64,000 nt of DNA from Dyadobacter sp. CY312 (GTDB lineage Bacteria > Bacteroidota > Bacteroidia > Cytophagales > Spirosomataceae), in assembly GCF_021390535.1 (NCBI RefSeq), contig NZ_JAJUXG010000020.1:1-64000 (forward strand), in the 5' to 3' direction. The notes under the pieces are model-generated. The model was not told the origin of the DNA and made no database searches. It was given only the letters and a program-made list of their open reading frames with translations. The position numbers and the translations under genes are program-made. This document shows positions 27,669 through 36,735 of this stretch, piece by piece (position 1 is the first letter of the stretch; every line of letters starts with the position of its first letter).

Positions 27669-29150
27669 TTATTTGGCGAGCCACATTCCACCGTTCTGAG
27701 TATCCGCTCCATTGTACTGCACCTGAATGGAAGCTTTTACATTGGCTTCATTGGTGGTGTACTCCGAGGTTGGATAAGCCCAACGCGTTGGAATCTGATT
27801 GTTATTACCATTGGACTGCCCCACGTCAAAAGTAGGCACACCTGTCCGGCGGTACTGATAATAGGCCTGCTTACCAGAGTTCTCGAAGAACGACATATAC
27901 TTCTGTTCCAGGATTTTATTTAACGCAGCAGCCTGGGTCGCCGGGTAAGGATTGCTCGCAATAAAGCTGGCTACGTCTGCTGTGCCGATGTTGTAAAACT
28001 TCATGGATTCCTCGATACCTGCTTTGTAATAGTTGGCGGCGTTGCCGGTTGCCCAGCCACGATTTATACCTTCTGCAATCAGGAAATTCACTTCCGATGC
28101 TCCGAGCTGGATAGCAGGTACACCCGCTGCCGAAGCTTCCCAGAAGTCAAAATTGATCATAGACAAAAGACCTTTTCCGGCCTGGTCCAGTAGCGTCGAT
28201 TGCAAATCACCGGTTTTGCCTCCTGCATATTTTGCGAATGCATCCTGATTACCCGCCAGTGCCTCAGCAGGAAGTGCTACTACCATCAGGCGCGGATCTC
28301 TGGTTGTCTTCGCGATGTTGGTGTAAGTTGCTCCCAACGTATTCCTTTTGTCATTTTTAACCACCACACCATTGCTCGGCCAAAGCGGATAGGTGTTAAA
28401 TGTGTTGTATACAATCTGGAAATTATCTGCGTTGGTCAGGACGAGCGGGTATTTATCAGGATTAGAAAGGATAGTTGAAAATTGCTGTTTAACATTCAAT
28501 TCGGGGGTATCGTCAGCCCTTTTACTCAGACTGATCAGTGTTCTCAGCCTGAAAGAATTGATGAGTTTCTGCCATTTGGAAAGATCACCGTTGTAGATAA
28601 AATCTCCTGGTAATGTTGCGCGGTTCGCTATCAAAGCCGGCATTTCTGCGTTAGCCTCATCCAGCCATTTCAACACCTGCAAATAGATATCCTTTTGGCT
28701 ATCGTATTTAGGTTTGAAGTTCTGGCTGCTCACACCCTGGATCGCCTCAGTCATGGGCACATCACCAAACATTTCGGTAGCGCGGGCATAAAAGTAGGCT
28801 TTGAAAAACTTGGCCATTGTTTTGTACTGCGCCCCCACTGCTCCTGCCTGATCGGCAACCTGTTCCATCTGGTTTACATTTCTCAAACTAGTGTAAAACA
28901 CGTCATAAGAACCAGTTGTCCAGCTGTAAGGCTGACCTTCGTAGTAGGCTTCGTTCTGCGTCATATACTGGTTATGACGCTGATCCAGGCTCCATGGCGA
29001 ATCGTAAGAATTCAGCAGGATCCCGGTAAAAATCAGGTCAGCAGATGGGCTTGTGATTGCGCCCGGGTCTTTTTGCAAATCGGTAATGTCTTCGCAGGAT
29101 GCAAGGGATACCGCGAGGGAAAGGATCAAATATTTTAGCTTTTTCATCAT
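27669..29150 (-). CDS. SusD/RagB-family lipoprotein (SusD-like_2 type)
   Basis: A 493-residue lipoprotein with lipobox SLAVSLASC (Cys19) and then EDITDLQKDP. The layout (QRHNQYMTQNEAYYEG, MAKFFKAYFYARATEMFGDVPMTEA, GDLSKWQKLINSFRLRTLISLSKRA, ASEVNFLIAEGINRGW) is that of the SusD-like_2 branch, which often accompanies transporters for substrates other than classic starch-like glycans. It begins 8 bases after the SusC stop and should cap that transporter. Its place at the head of a phosphoester and phosphonate enzyme operon suggests binding of a phosphonate-bearing conjugate, which is inference. Confidence 0.88.
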   Translation of the reverse strand: MMKKLKYLILSLAVSLASCEDITDLQKDPGAITSPSADLIFTGILLNSYDSPWSLDQRHNQYMTQNEAYYEGQPYSWTTGSYDVFYTSLRNVNQMEQVADQAGAVGAQYKTMAKFFKAYFYARATEMFGDVPMTEAIQGVSSQNFKPKYDSQKDIYLQVLKWLDEANAEMPALIANRATLPGDFIYNGDLSKWQKLINSFRLRTLISLSKRADDTPELNVKQQFSTILSNPDKYPLVLTNADNFQIVYNTFNTYPLWPSNGVVVKNDKRNTLGATYTNIAKTTRDPRLMVVALPAEALAGNQDAFAKYAGGKTGDLQSTLLDQAGKGLLSMINFDFWEASAAGVPAIQLGASEVNFLIAEGINRGWATGNAANYYKAGIEESMKFYNIGTADVASFIASNPYPATQAAALNKILEQKYMSFFENSGKQAYYQYRRTGVPTFDVGQSNGNNNQIPTRWAYPTSEYTTNEANVKASIQVQYNGADTQNGGMWLAK

Positions 29151-29158
29151 TGAAATGA

Positions 29159-32100
29159 TTAGAATGTCAGATTGAGGTTGGCGCCGAAGCTTTTAACAGA
29201 AGGAGTCTGGAAGCTCGTGATCGTTCCGGTAAACTGATCCAGGTCGATATTCTTCGTGTATTTACCTGTGATGTAAAGCAGGTTACGACCTACAAGTGAA
29301 ATACTGGCAGCAGATGCGAATTTGGTTTTTGCCAATAGTTTCGATGGCAGATTGTAGCTGATTACCACTTCCCGAAGTTTCAGGTAAGTCCGGTTTTTTG
29401 CTGCCACATATGCCGACTGGTAGTAATTGGTAGCCCAGGCCTGCCAAAGTACCGGAACATCGTTTGGCGCAAATTCACGTGTATCTGAGATTACAACACC
29501 ATCCTGATCGGTATTCAACTGCCCTTTTACAATGCGCTGACCGTCTGTCATCACACTTCCTTTGTATCCTGCCACATCCCTGTTCTCCCAATCTTTCAGA
29601 CGAAATTCGTTTGCTGATTCCGGCGCAGTTCCGCTACCAAACTGTTTGGTATACATGTAGTTATTCACCTTTCCGCCAAAACGGCCATCCACCTGGAAGC
29701 TGACAAGCAATGACTTGTATTTGAAGGTGTTATTAATCCCGGCTGTGAATTTGTTGTCGGAGTAGCCTATTTTGGTATTGTACGGATTGTATGCAGGCAT
29801 TCCATTTGAACCCACGATCATATTGTCCTGCTCGTCACGTTGGAAATCCTTAATGTAATACGCATCTGCGCGGTCGCCTACCCTGATGTTCCCGTCACGC
29901 ATTTGCGTTCCGTCAATCTTATCCAGCCAACGGTGGTTCGTTGACCAGTTTGCAGCAACATTCCACGAAAAATCTTCTGTTTTAATGGCAGTTCCGTCTA
30001 CGGTCAGCTCAATACCCTTTCTAATATACGTTTTCGCATTTTGCTGAATTCCTGAAACACCAGAAGCGATCGAAGTCGGCACATTGACAATACCCGGACC
30101 TTCTACATTACGGAATATCGTTCCGTCAAAGGCAAGGCGGTTTTGGAAAAAACGCATTTCCAGTCCTAGTTCCAGCGTCTTCACGCGGGCAGCTTCCAGG
30201 TTATCACTGTACAGTGTCCCCGTGTAGTTCACGCCGGTATAAGAGTTGTTCCAGCGGCCGGAATTTGAATAAGTAGGAATCAGACTGTAAATGTCATACT
30301 GATAGTTTTCATCTACAAAATCACTGGCTACGTTCGCATAGGAACCTCTTACTTTCACAAATGAAATTTTTTCGGGAAACGAGATTACTTCGGACAAAAC
30401 GGTACTCAATGAAGCCGATGGATAGAAGTAAGTATTGTTTTTCATAGGCATTGTGCTGGATTTATCCACCCGTCCGGTCAGGTTCAGATACAGGAAATTC
30501 TTGTAATCCATATCCACAAAACCATAAACACTCCCTACCTGACGTTTTGCATAGTCATTGCTGGAAGTAGCAGGCTGCACCGAGTTCGACAACGCATACA
30601 CACCCGGCACGATCAGGCCTTTTGTGGTGATACCATTCAGTGAAGTTACTTTTACCGAACGAAGGTTTCCGTAAAGAGATGCACTCATGCCAAGGTCTGG
30701 CGAAAGCCTCTGATCATATTTCAAAGAAGCTTCTGTGTTGTTTTCAAAGAAAGTATCATAGGTTTCAGAATAGCCCCCTGCCTGGTTCGGGAAACCGAAA
30801 TTGTACAGGTTGGAAGAGATCGGAGCACGTGTGCTGCGGTTCCTGTTCCATGTGCTTACATTGGTACGCAGGTTGAAAGTCAGCTTGTCTGTCAGCTTGT
30901 AATTCATCTGTAAAAACCCGTACGTATCATTCTTGTAGTAGGTTTTCAAAGCTTCATAAGCCGTCATCCATGGATTGTCGTAAATGGTGTATTCACGGTT
31001 GAACTGCTGCGCGTTTTCTTTGCCTGGTTGCCAGTAGTTGCGCATGTCCATCACGTCATAATCTACACCACCCCAAACGGTGAAAATGTAAATAGGACTT
31101 GCCGGGCCATAATCAAGTGTTGGATAATTGGGTGAATACTGACGGTTATAGTTGATACTAGCATCAAAGCGAAGTTTGTTTCCGGCGTTAATCCCACCTG
31201 CGATGTTGACGGTTGTACCACCCAGCTTTGTGTTGGGAACCTGTCCGCGCTGGAAGAGTTGTGAAACCGATAAGCGGAAATCTCCAAAGTCACTTTTATT
31301 GGAAATAGCAATGTTATTGGTACTCAGAAGACCGTTACGCAAAAAGTTGGTGAAGTTGTCCTTGCCTCTTGCAATCCAGGGAAGTGGCACCAGTTTACCC
31401 GTTGCAGGATCTTTCGGACTATTGTATTGTGTAATCGGCTGACCTTCGAAGCGAGGTCCCCAGATGTTGTAATCATTGTCGTTGATACCGCCGCCGCGGC
31501 CATCCACAAAGGAATACCGGAAGTTACTGCCCGGACCGTATTCAGTCTGATATTTTGGGATTGCGTTGAAACCGGCTTGCAGCTGGGTGCTGGAATTGAA
31601 ATCAACCTGAAAGCCTCTTTTATTACTAGATCCTTTTTTAGTTGTAATAATGATCGCACCGTTTTGTCCGCGGTTACCATACAATGCAGCTGCACTGGCA
31701 CCTTTTAATACGGAGTAAGTTTCAATATCATCCGGACTCAGGTTCCAGGAGTCGGTGCTGACAGGCACACCATCCACCACATACAGCACGCCGCTACGTC
31801 CTCTCAAAGTCACTGCGGGACTTGAAAACAAGTCTGTACTTTGTGCAATGGTAAGACCAGCCACTTTTCCTGTCAGTGAAGCAATAGCATTTGGTTCACG
31901 GGCTTTCACCATTGTTTCGCCTTTCACTTCCTGCACCGCGTAACCCACTGCTTTTTTCTCTTTTTTAATACCCAATGCTGTTACAACTACTTCATTAAGC
32001 TGTCTTGGGTCGGCAGTTAACGCGACATCCACTACGGTGCGGTTTCCAAGCTGGACTTCCTGGCTGGTAAATCCCAGAAAAGAGAAGATTAACACATCGC

Positions 32101-32383
32101 TGGCGCTTTGCATTTCAAGAGAGTAATTTCCAAATGCGTCGGTAATCGCACCTTTGGATGTTCCTTTAATCATGACGTTCACACCTGGCAACGGCTCACT
32201 GTTAGAGGCGTCAACCACCTTCCCCTTGATCGTCTCGACTGTCGGGCTGGTGTTACCTGTGAGATAGTTGGCAACTGGCGTCGCACCCGCAGGAATGCAA
32301 ACTACCGCGATCAGCAAAAGCGAGGCTTGAAGAAGCCCTTGCAACAGTTGCTTTCTTTTAAAGAAGTAAATTTTGTTTTTCAT
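29159..32383 (-). CDS. SusC/RagA-family TonB-linked transporter of the phosphonate-associated locus
   Basis: A 1074-residue outer-membrane transporter. A signal peptide is followed by a carboxypeptidase-regulatory-like domain (IKGKVVDASNSEPLPGVNVM), a TonB-box segment LNEVVVTALGIKKEKKAVGY, a plug with VLYVVDGVPVSTDSW and LKGASAAALYGNRGQNGAI, and a barrel ending FQTPSVKSFGANLNLTF. It heads an eight-gene operon with gaps of 8 to 51 bases. The two-component pair encoded 316 bases upstream on the same strand probably controls it. The cargo is predicted to carry a phosphonate, from the enzymes that follow. Confidence 0.92.
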   Translation of the reverse strand: MKNKIYFFKRKQLLQGLLQASLLLIAVVCIPAGATPVANYLTGNTSPTVETIKGKVVDASNSEPLPGVNVMIKGTSKGAITDAFGNYSLEMQSASDVLIFSFLGFTSQEVQLGNRTVVDVALTADPRQLNEVVVTALGIKKEKKAVGYAVQEVKGETMVKAREPNAIASLTGKVAGLTIAQSTDLFSSPAVTLRGRSGVLYVVDGVPVSTDSWNLSPDDIETYSVLKGASAAALYGNRGQNGAIIITTKKGSSNKRGFQVDFNSSTQLQAGFNAIPKYQTEYGPGSNFRYSFVDGRGGGINDNDYNIWGPRFEGQPITQYNSPKDPATGKLVPLPWIARGKDNFTNFLRNGLLSTNNIAISNKSDFGDFRLSVSQLFQRGQVPNTKLGGTTVNIAGGINAGNKLRFDASINYNRQYSPNYPTLDYGPASPIYIFTVWGGVDYDVMDMRNYWQPGKENAQQFNREYTIYDNPWMTAYEALKTYYKNDTYGFLQMNYKLTDKLTFNLRTNVSTWNRNRSTRAPISSNLYNFGFPNQAGGYSETYDTFFENNTEASLKYDQRLSPDLGMSASLYGNLRSVKVTSLNGITTKGLIVPGVYALSNSVQPATSSNDYAKRQVGSVYGFVDMDYKNFLYLNLTGRVDKSSTMPMKNNTYFYPSASLSTVLSEVISFPEKISFVKVRGSYANVASDFVDENYQYDIYSLIPTYSNSGRWNNSYTGVNYTGTLYSDNLEAARVKTLELGLEMRFFQNRLAFDGTIFRNVEGPGIVNVPTSIASGVSGIQQNAKTYIRKGIELTVDGTAIKTEDFSWNVAANWSTNHRWLDKIDGTQMRDGNIRVGDRADAYYIKDFQRDEQDNMIVGSNGMPAYNPYNTKIGYSDNKFTAGINNTFKYKSLLVSFQVDGRFGGKVNNYMYTKQFGSGTAPESANEFRLKDWENRDVAGYKGSVMTDGQRIVKGQLNTDQDGVVISDTREFAPNDVPVLWQAWATNYYQSAYVAAKNRTYLKLREVVISYNLPSKLLAKTKFASAASISLVGRNLLYITGKYTKNIDLDQFTGTITSFQTPSVKSFGANLNLTF

Positions 32384-32699
32384 ACAATAGAGTGATTAGC
32401 ATTTGCTACTCTATATTCAAAAAACAAACCAGATATTATATTATTGATTTACAACAAGTTAATATAAACAAAGCAAGCTATTTTGATTAAAAACACCTTA
32501 TTTGATGATATTTAGTCAAAAACTAAACCTTACCCCTCCCAGGGAAACATTCAGATAATGTACAGATGTTCAAATAGTTGAAACGATTCAGGTAAATAGA
32601 GGCAAAGTGCTATTATATTTTTTCCTAATCAGGACTTGTTGGAATAGTTGCAGCAATGCCCGGATAAGACGACGAATTTAAATACAAAAATGCTGATGA
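32384..32699. other. Leader of the phosphonate-associated SusC operon
   Basis: A 316-base AT-rich gap between the sigma-54-type response regulator and SusC, both on the minus strand. It should hold the regulated promoter. I looked for a -24/-12 sigma-54 element and for TAnnTTTG and found no convincing match. No gene is seen. Confidence 0.5.
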
Positions 32700-34181
32700 T
32701 TAATCATCAATCTCTTTCGGTCTTTTGATCTCCAATTTCCGGATGCGAGACTGCAGTGTGCGCTCGTTTATCTGAAGAAGGCGGGCAGCACCCTGATCGC
32801 CGGTTACACGCCAGCTTGTCTGCTGCAAAGCGCGGATGATGTGTAAACGCTCGTTTTCATCCAAAGATTGAATCGCGCCATTATTAGTCCTGCTACTCAC
32901 AGGCATTGACCAAAGCTCATCCGGTTGCATCTTGAACTTATCGGTTTTACTCATGATCACGCCACGTTCTACCACATTTTCGAGCTCGCGGATGTTACCC
33001 GGCCAGTGATGTGCCTGTAAAATATGATAGGTTTTTTTTGAGATACGGCGGATTACTTTCCCATTTTTGAGCGCGTATTTTCGCACAAAATGCCTCACCA
33101 GCATGGGAATATCTTCTTTTCTTTCTCTTAGGGGAGGCGTGTGAATGGGAAAGACATTAAGTCTGTAAAACAAGTCGGCGCGAAACTTTCCCTGACGAAC
33201 AGCTGAATCCAGATCAACATGTGTGGCTGCGATCACGCGAACATCCACTTTGGTAGTTTTTGTTGCGCCTAGCCGGTCAAACTCGCCCTCCTGCAAAACG
33301 CGCAACAGCTTGGCTTGTAATTCTAGCGGAAAATCACCGATCTCATCAAGGAATATTGTACCCTGGTGTGCCAGCTCAAAGCGACCGGGACGGGAGGATA
33401 TGGCTCCGGTGAAAGCACCTTTTTCATGTCCAAACAATTCACTTTCAATGAGCTGTATGGGCAGAGCGGCACAATTTATCTTAATAAACGGCTTCTGCCT
33501 GCGCTTACTCAGCCGGTGAACGGCCCTTGCCAGCAACTCTTTTCCCGTACCAGTTTCACCGGTAATCAGTACTGTTGCCTCAGTGGCAGCCACCCGGGCC
33601 GTTCGCTGAAGAATTTCCTGAAAATTTACGCTGTTGCTAACGATATCATCGAAGTTAAAATTATCATTGACCTCTTCACGTAACAATTGGTTCTCTTCTT
33701 CAAGCAGTATTGTCAGCGATTCCACTTCCCCGAGTGCTTGACTCAGGTCATCATTTGATTTTTTCAAATGTGCAATCAGGTCTGCGTTTTCCCGCTGCAA
33801 CGTGCGGATTTTCAAAGCCCTTTCGAACGCAGCTATCAGGTCTTCTTCAACCCATGGTTTTTGAAAAAAATGAAAAATCTTGCCCTGGTTTACTGCCTGA
33901 ATAATTGTTTCAAGGTCTCCGTAACCCGTAAGTAGTATACGCGCCGGCTCCGGATTGAGACCATATATATGCTCAAAAAATTCAACACCCGACATACCGG
34001 GCATCCTTTGATCGGCGACGACCAGGTCCACTTCATTTTCCTGAAAAAGTCTGATCGCATCTGCCGCGGATAAGGCAGTAATGACATTGTATTCCCAGGA
34101 AAAAGTGGCCGAGAAGAAAGTCAGATTGATTTCTTCATCGTCAACGTACAAAATGGTATAAGACTTCTGATCCATGCTCAT
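32700..34181 (-). CDS. Sigma-54-dependent response regulator (NtrC family)
   Basis: A 493-residue regulator. The receiver has acidic pair DDEE at 14-17, phospho-acceptor Asp57 in VVADQRMPG and Lys108 in FFQKPW. A coiled-coil linker (about 130-172) leads to an AAA+ domain with Walker A GETGTGKE at 208-215, the sigma-54 contact loop GAFTGA at 255-260, and arginine fingers in FRADLFYRLNVF. A Fis-type helix-turn-helix (AARLLQINERTLQSRIRKL) closes the protein. It starts 44 bases after the PhnD-like sensor kinase and is almost certainly its partner. It would activate RpoN-dependent transcription of the SusC operon downstream. Confidence 0.93.
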   Translation of the reverse strand: MSMDQKSYTILYVDDEEINLTFFSATFSWEYNVITALSAADAIRLFQENEVDLVVADQRMPGMSGVEFFEHIYGLNPEPARILLTGYGDLETIIQAVNQGKIFHFFQKPWVEEDLIAAFERALKIRTLQRENADLIAHLKKSNDDLSQALGEVESLTILLEEENQLLREEVNDNFNFDDIVSNSVNFQEILQRTARVAATEATVLITGETGTGKELLARAVHRLSKRRQKPFIKINCAALPIQLIESELFGHEKGAFTGAISSRPGRFELAHQGTIFLDEIGDFPLELQAKLLRVLQEGEFDRLGATKTTKVDVRVIAATHVDLDSAVRQGKFRADLFYRLNVFPIHTPPLRERKEDIPMLVRHFVRKYALKNGKVIRRISKKTYHILQAHHWPGNIRELENVVERGVIMSKTDKFKMQPDELWSMPVSSRTNNGAIQSLDENERLHIIRALQQTSWRVTGDQGAARLLQINERTLQSRIRKLEIKRPKEIDD

Positions 34182-34225
34182 TAGTTAATAAATATTAAAC
34201 ATAGGAATCGATCTGCTTTCTTAAA

Positions 34226-36241
34226 TTACGTCAGTATTAAGTTTGTAGGCAAACAGATAAAAAAGGTGGTTCCCACCCCTACTTCGGTCTTAACTTCAAG
34301 AGTCCCCTGATGCTTTTGGATAATACCATAAGTGATCGACAAACCAAGACCGGTACCCTCTCCAACCTGTTTTGTCGTGAAAAAAGGATCAAAGATTTTC
34401 GCAATAATATTCTGCGGAATACCTATCCCATTGTCGCTGATCACAATCTCAACCATTTCATCTTTTTGAGTGGTTTTTAACTCAATGCGACTGCTGATTT
34501 GATCAGTGCGGGCTTCAATCGCCTGGATAGCATTTGTAAACAAATTCATAAAGGCCTGGTTGAGCGGACCCGGATAACAGAGCATTTCCGGAACGCGCTC
34601 ATCGTACTTTTTAACAAGTTCAATACCCGCCTGTTTGAGTTTAAAGTGAAGCAATACAAGCGTCGAATCCAGGCAATCGTGCACGTGGGCCTGTGTACGT
34701 TCCGACTCATCTGTACGCGCAAAATTTCTGAGTCCGCTCACAATATCGGCGGTGCGTTTGGCACCGATCCGTATGCCAACGATAAATTCTGCCAGACTCT
34801 CCTTTACAGCATCGTATCGGTTTTTACGCTTTATCTCCGCTATTTTCTCTCGCTGAATTGCAAGCTGATCCGAAGTTAAGTGCTCCGCCTTTTCGTATTC
34901 GGCCACCACATTCATCAGCGCTTTCATGTTCTTTTCAAGACCATTTATACCGGAAAAAATAAAGTTAACCGGATTGTTGATCTCATGCGCGATGCCTGCG
35001 GTCAGAAGACCGAGGGAAGCCATTTTTTCGGAATGAACAAGTTTGTCCTGGGCAATACTCAGGTCGTATACCGCATGTTCGAGTTCTTCATTTTTAGTAG
35101 TGAGGGCATCATTCAGCTTTTGCTTCGACCGGCTCGCCTGCGTGATCACGACAATGATTGCAATAATTCCCAAGACCACCAGACCCAGTAAATACAGAGA
35201 AAATGTTTGTGTTTTGATCTGAATGATCTGCTGATCGAGAATGGTCTTTTGCTTCGTGATTGCGGTCTGCTGTCTGCCGATCAATTGGTCTCCTTTTGTT
35301 AGCTCCTGCGCTTGCTGAGCAAGCCGTTCTTCATAGTAGTTCAAAAAGTAAACAAGCTTTCCAACCTTATCTGCCGCCTGCTGCACCGACACAAAGTCGG
35401 CCGCAGTTGCATCCATGAAACGGGCAGGATCCACGGCACCCCAGTTTTCCTGAACGTGACGCCATACAGCAGGATTGTCGTGATGAAGATTCAGAAAAAG
35501 ATTGCGAAGATCTTTTTTTAGACTTTTCGGAAGGTTACTTCGAATGACAACAGGACTTTGCGTAATCGGCTCGGATGTCCATACGACTCTGACGGCATCT
35601 TTTCCAACTTTTCCGGTCAGCTCGAAATTGATCAGATCATCATAAGAAACGAAAGCAGCGTCGGCCCGTTTCTCAAGAACGGATTGTATGGCCTCCAAAT
35701 GCCCACCTGAATAATGAATACTCGCAAACTGCGCTTCGGGATATGGAATGTTTAAAGCAGCAAGTTTCATTCTTGGCACAATATGCCCCGATGTAGATGA
35801 GACGTACGCGAAGTCCAGGCTAATATGAGCAGCATCATTTATAACCTCCTGAATATTTCGGTAACTGCTTGACGGAGCGACAATCAGACAACTACGGTAG
35901 GTTTTTGCCTTACCAGCGCTGTCGCCCAAAATCATGAAGGGTTCAATGTTTTTTATACTATCGCTTTTGGCAAACACATACTGAAAGGTATTCATCATCG
36001 CCAGGTCTACCTGCCCCTGCCTGAGCAGTGTATGCATCCGTTTGGTGGATACAATATTTTCATATTTGACAGGTACTTTTAACTTCGAAGAAATGTATTG
36101 ACTTAAAATCTGTGTTCTTTTTTCATCAAAATAGGAAGAGCCCGTGATCCTGAGTGTATCGGTCTTAGAATATGCAAGTGAAGAAACAGAAAATAAGATT
36201 ATACAGACTTTAAACATCAAAATGAGCTTGTGAATCATCAC
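34226..36241 (-). CDS. Sensor histidine kinase with a PhnD-like phosphonate-binding sensor domain
   Basis: A 671-residue kinase. After a signal peptide or anchor (1-25), residues 28-285 are a periplasmic binding fold of the PhnD type used for phosphate, phosphite and phosphonate uptake. Marks are RITGSSYFDE, RQGQVDLAMMNTFQYVF and FAYVSSTSGHIVPR, close to the StSG...P loop of PhnD proteins. A coiled coil leads to one transmembrane helix at about 348-367. The cytoplasm has His419 in AGIAHEINNPVNF, N-box Asn570, DNGIGIP at 603-609 and GTGLGL at 629-634. No HAMP domain is evident. It should sense a periplasmic phosphonate, or phosphate as the alternative, and phosphorylate the regulator that follows. 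Confidence 0.88.
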   Translation of the reverse strand: MMIHKLILMFKVCIILFSVSSLAYSKTDTLRITGSSYFDEKRTQILSQYISSKLKVPVKYENIVSTKRMHTLLRQGQVDLAMMNTFQYVFAKSDSIKNIEPFMILGDSAGKAKTYRSCLIVAPSSSYRNIQEVINDAAHISLDFAYVSSTSGHIVPRMKLAALNIPYPEAQFASIHYSGGHLEAIQSVLEKRADAAFVSYDDLINFELTGKVGKDAVRVVWTSEPITQSPVVIRSNLPKSLKKDLRNLFLNLHHDNPAVWRHVQENWGAVDPARFMDATAADFVSVQQAADKVGKLVYFLNYYEERLAQQAQELTKGDQLIGRQQTAITKQKTILDQQIIQIKTQTFSLYLLGLVVLGIIAIIVVITQASRSKQKLNDALTTKNEELEHAVYDLSIAQDKLVHSEKMASLGLLTAGIAHEINNPVNFIFSGINGLEKNMKALMNVVAEYEKAEHLTSDQLAIQREKIAEIKRKNRYDAVKESLAEFIVGIRIGAKRTADIVSGLRNFARTDESERTQAHVHDCLDSTLVLLHFKLKQAGIELVKKYDERVPEMLCYPGPLNQAFMNLFTNAIQAIEARTDQISSRIELKTTQKDEMVEIVISDNGIGIPQNIIAKIFDPFFTTKQVGEGTGLGLSITYGIIQKHQGTLEVKTEVGVGTTFFICLPTNLILT

Positions 36242-36735
36242 TTAGAGAATTTCGAGAAACTGATTATGCAATTTAATTAAGTCTTTCAAAACATTTACCA
36301 AACGTTGTGTTATGATATCAGTAGGTAATCGGAATAGGTTGAAGCATTAACAGATTCGACCTGAATTCATACAAAATGCAGATGTTAGTGAAAGTTGTCG
36401 GCGTGGTGAAACATCAGCGACCGATCCTGTTGACTGCTATTACGAAAATGACGCAGGGTTGCTATACATACCGAAAAAACAAGTGATGATGTACACGGGC
36501 TATTCGATCCGGCCAAGGCAGTTGAGTCATACATCGGGTAAGGAGCGATATGCCGAATCTCAAATTTAACTATCCATAGTAATTTGTCAGAAAGCCTGAC
36601 AAAAGAAAAGCCCGGAACATTGACGCTCGAGGCTTAACTGTGTTAAAAGAGTGTGTTTATTAAGGTGGTGTGGTCAATAGCAGTGAAATCTTCGCGAAGC
36701 AACTTTTACTGCTACTGGTCTTTTCATCTACAATA
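36242..36735. other. Intergenic region between the sensor kinase and a serine hydrolase
   Basis: A 494-base gap containing a hairpin at 36600-36635. The open frame around 36340-36570 on the plus strand has no credible start and no recognisable family. The two-component promoter must lie here, since both flanking genes are on the minus strand, but I could not define it. Confidence 0.45.
36600..36635 (-). terminator. Candidate terminator after the serine hydrolase gene
   Basis: On the minus strand AAGCC and GGCTT pair, with further C-G pairs inside, followed by TTCTTTTG. The stem is short, so this is a weak call. Confidence 0.4.

Noticed and set aside
32384..32699. Search for a sigma-54 or TAnnTTTG promoter before the phosphonate SusC gene
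   Set aside because: The near matches have the wrong spacing or lack the invariant GG/GC, so no site is annotated.
36340..36570. Open plus-strand frame of about 70 codons between the sensor kinase and the serine hydrolase
   Set aside because: There is no credible start codon and the translation resembles nothing I know; it might be a gene fragment but cannot be supported.
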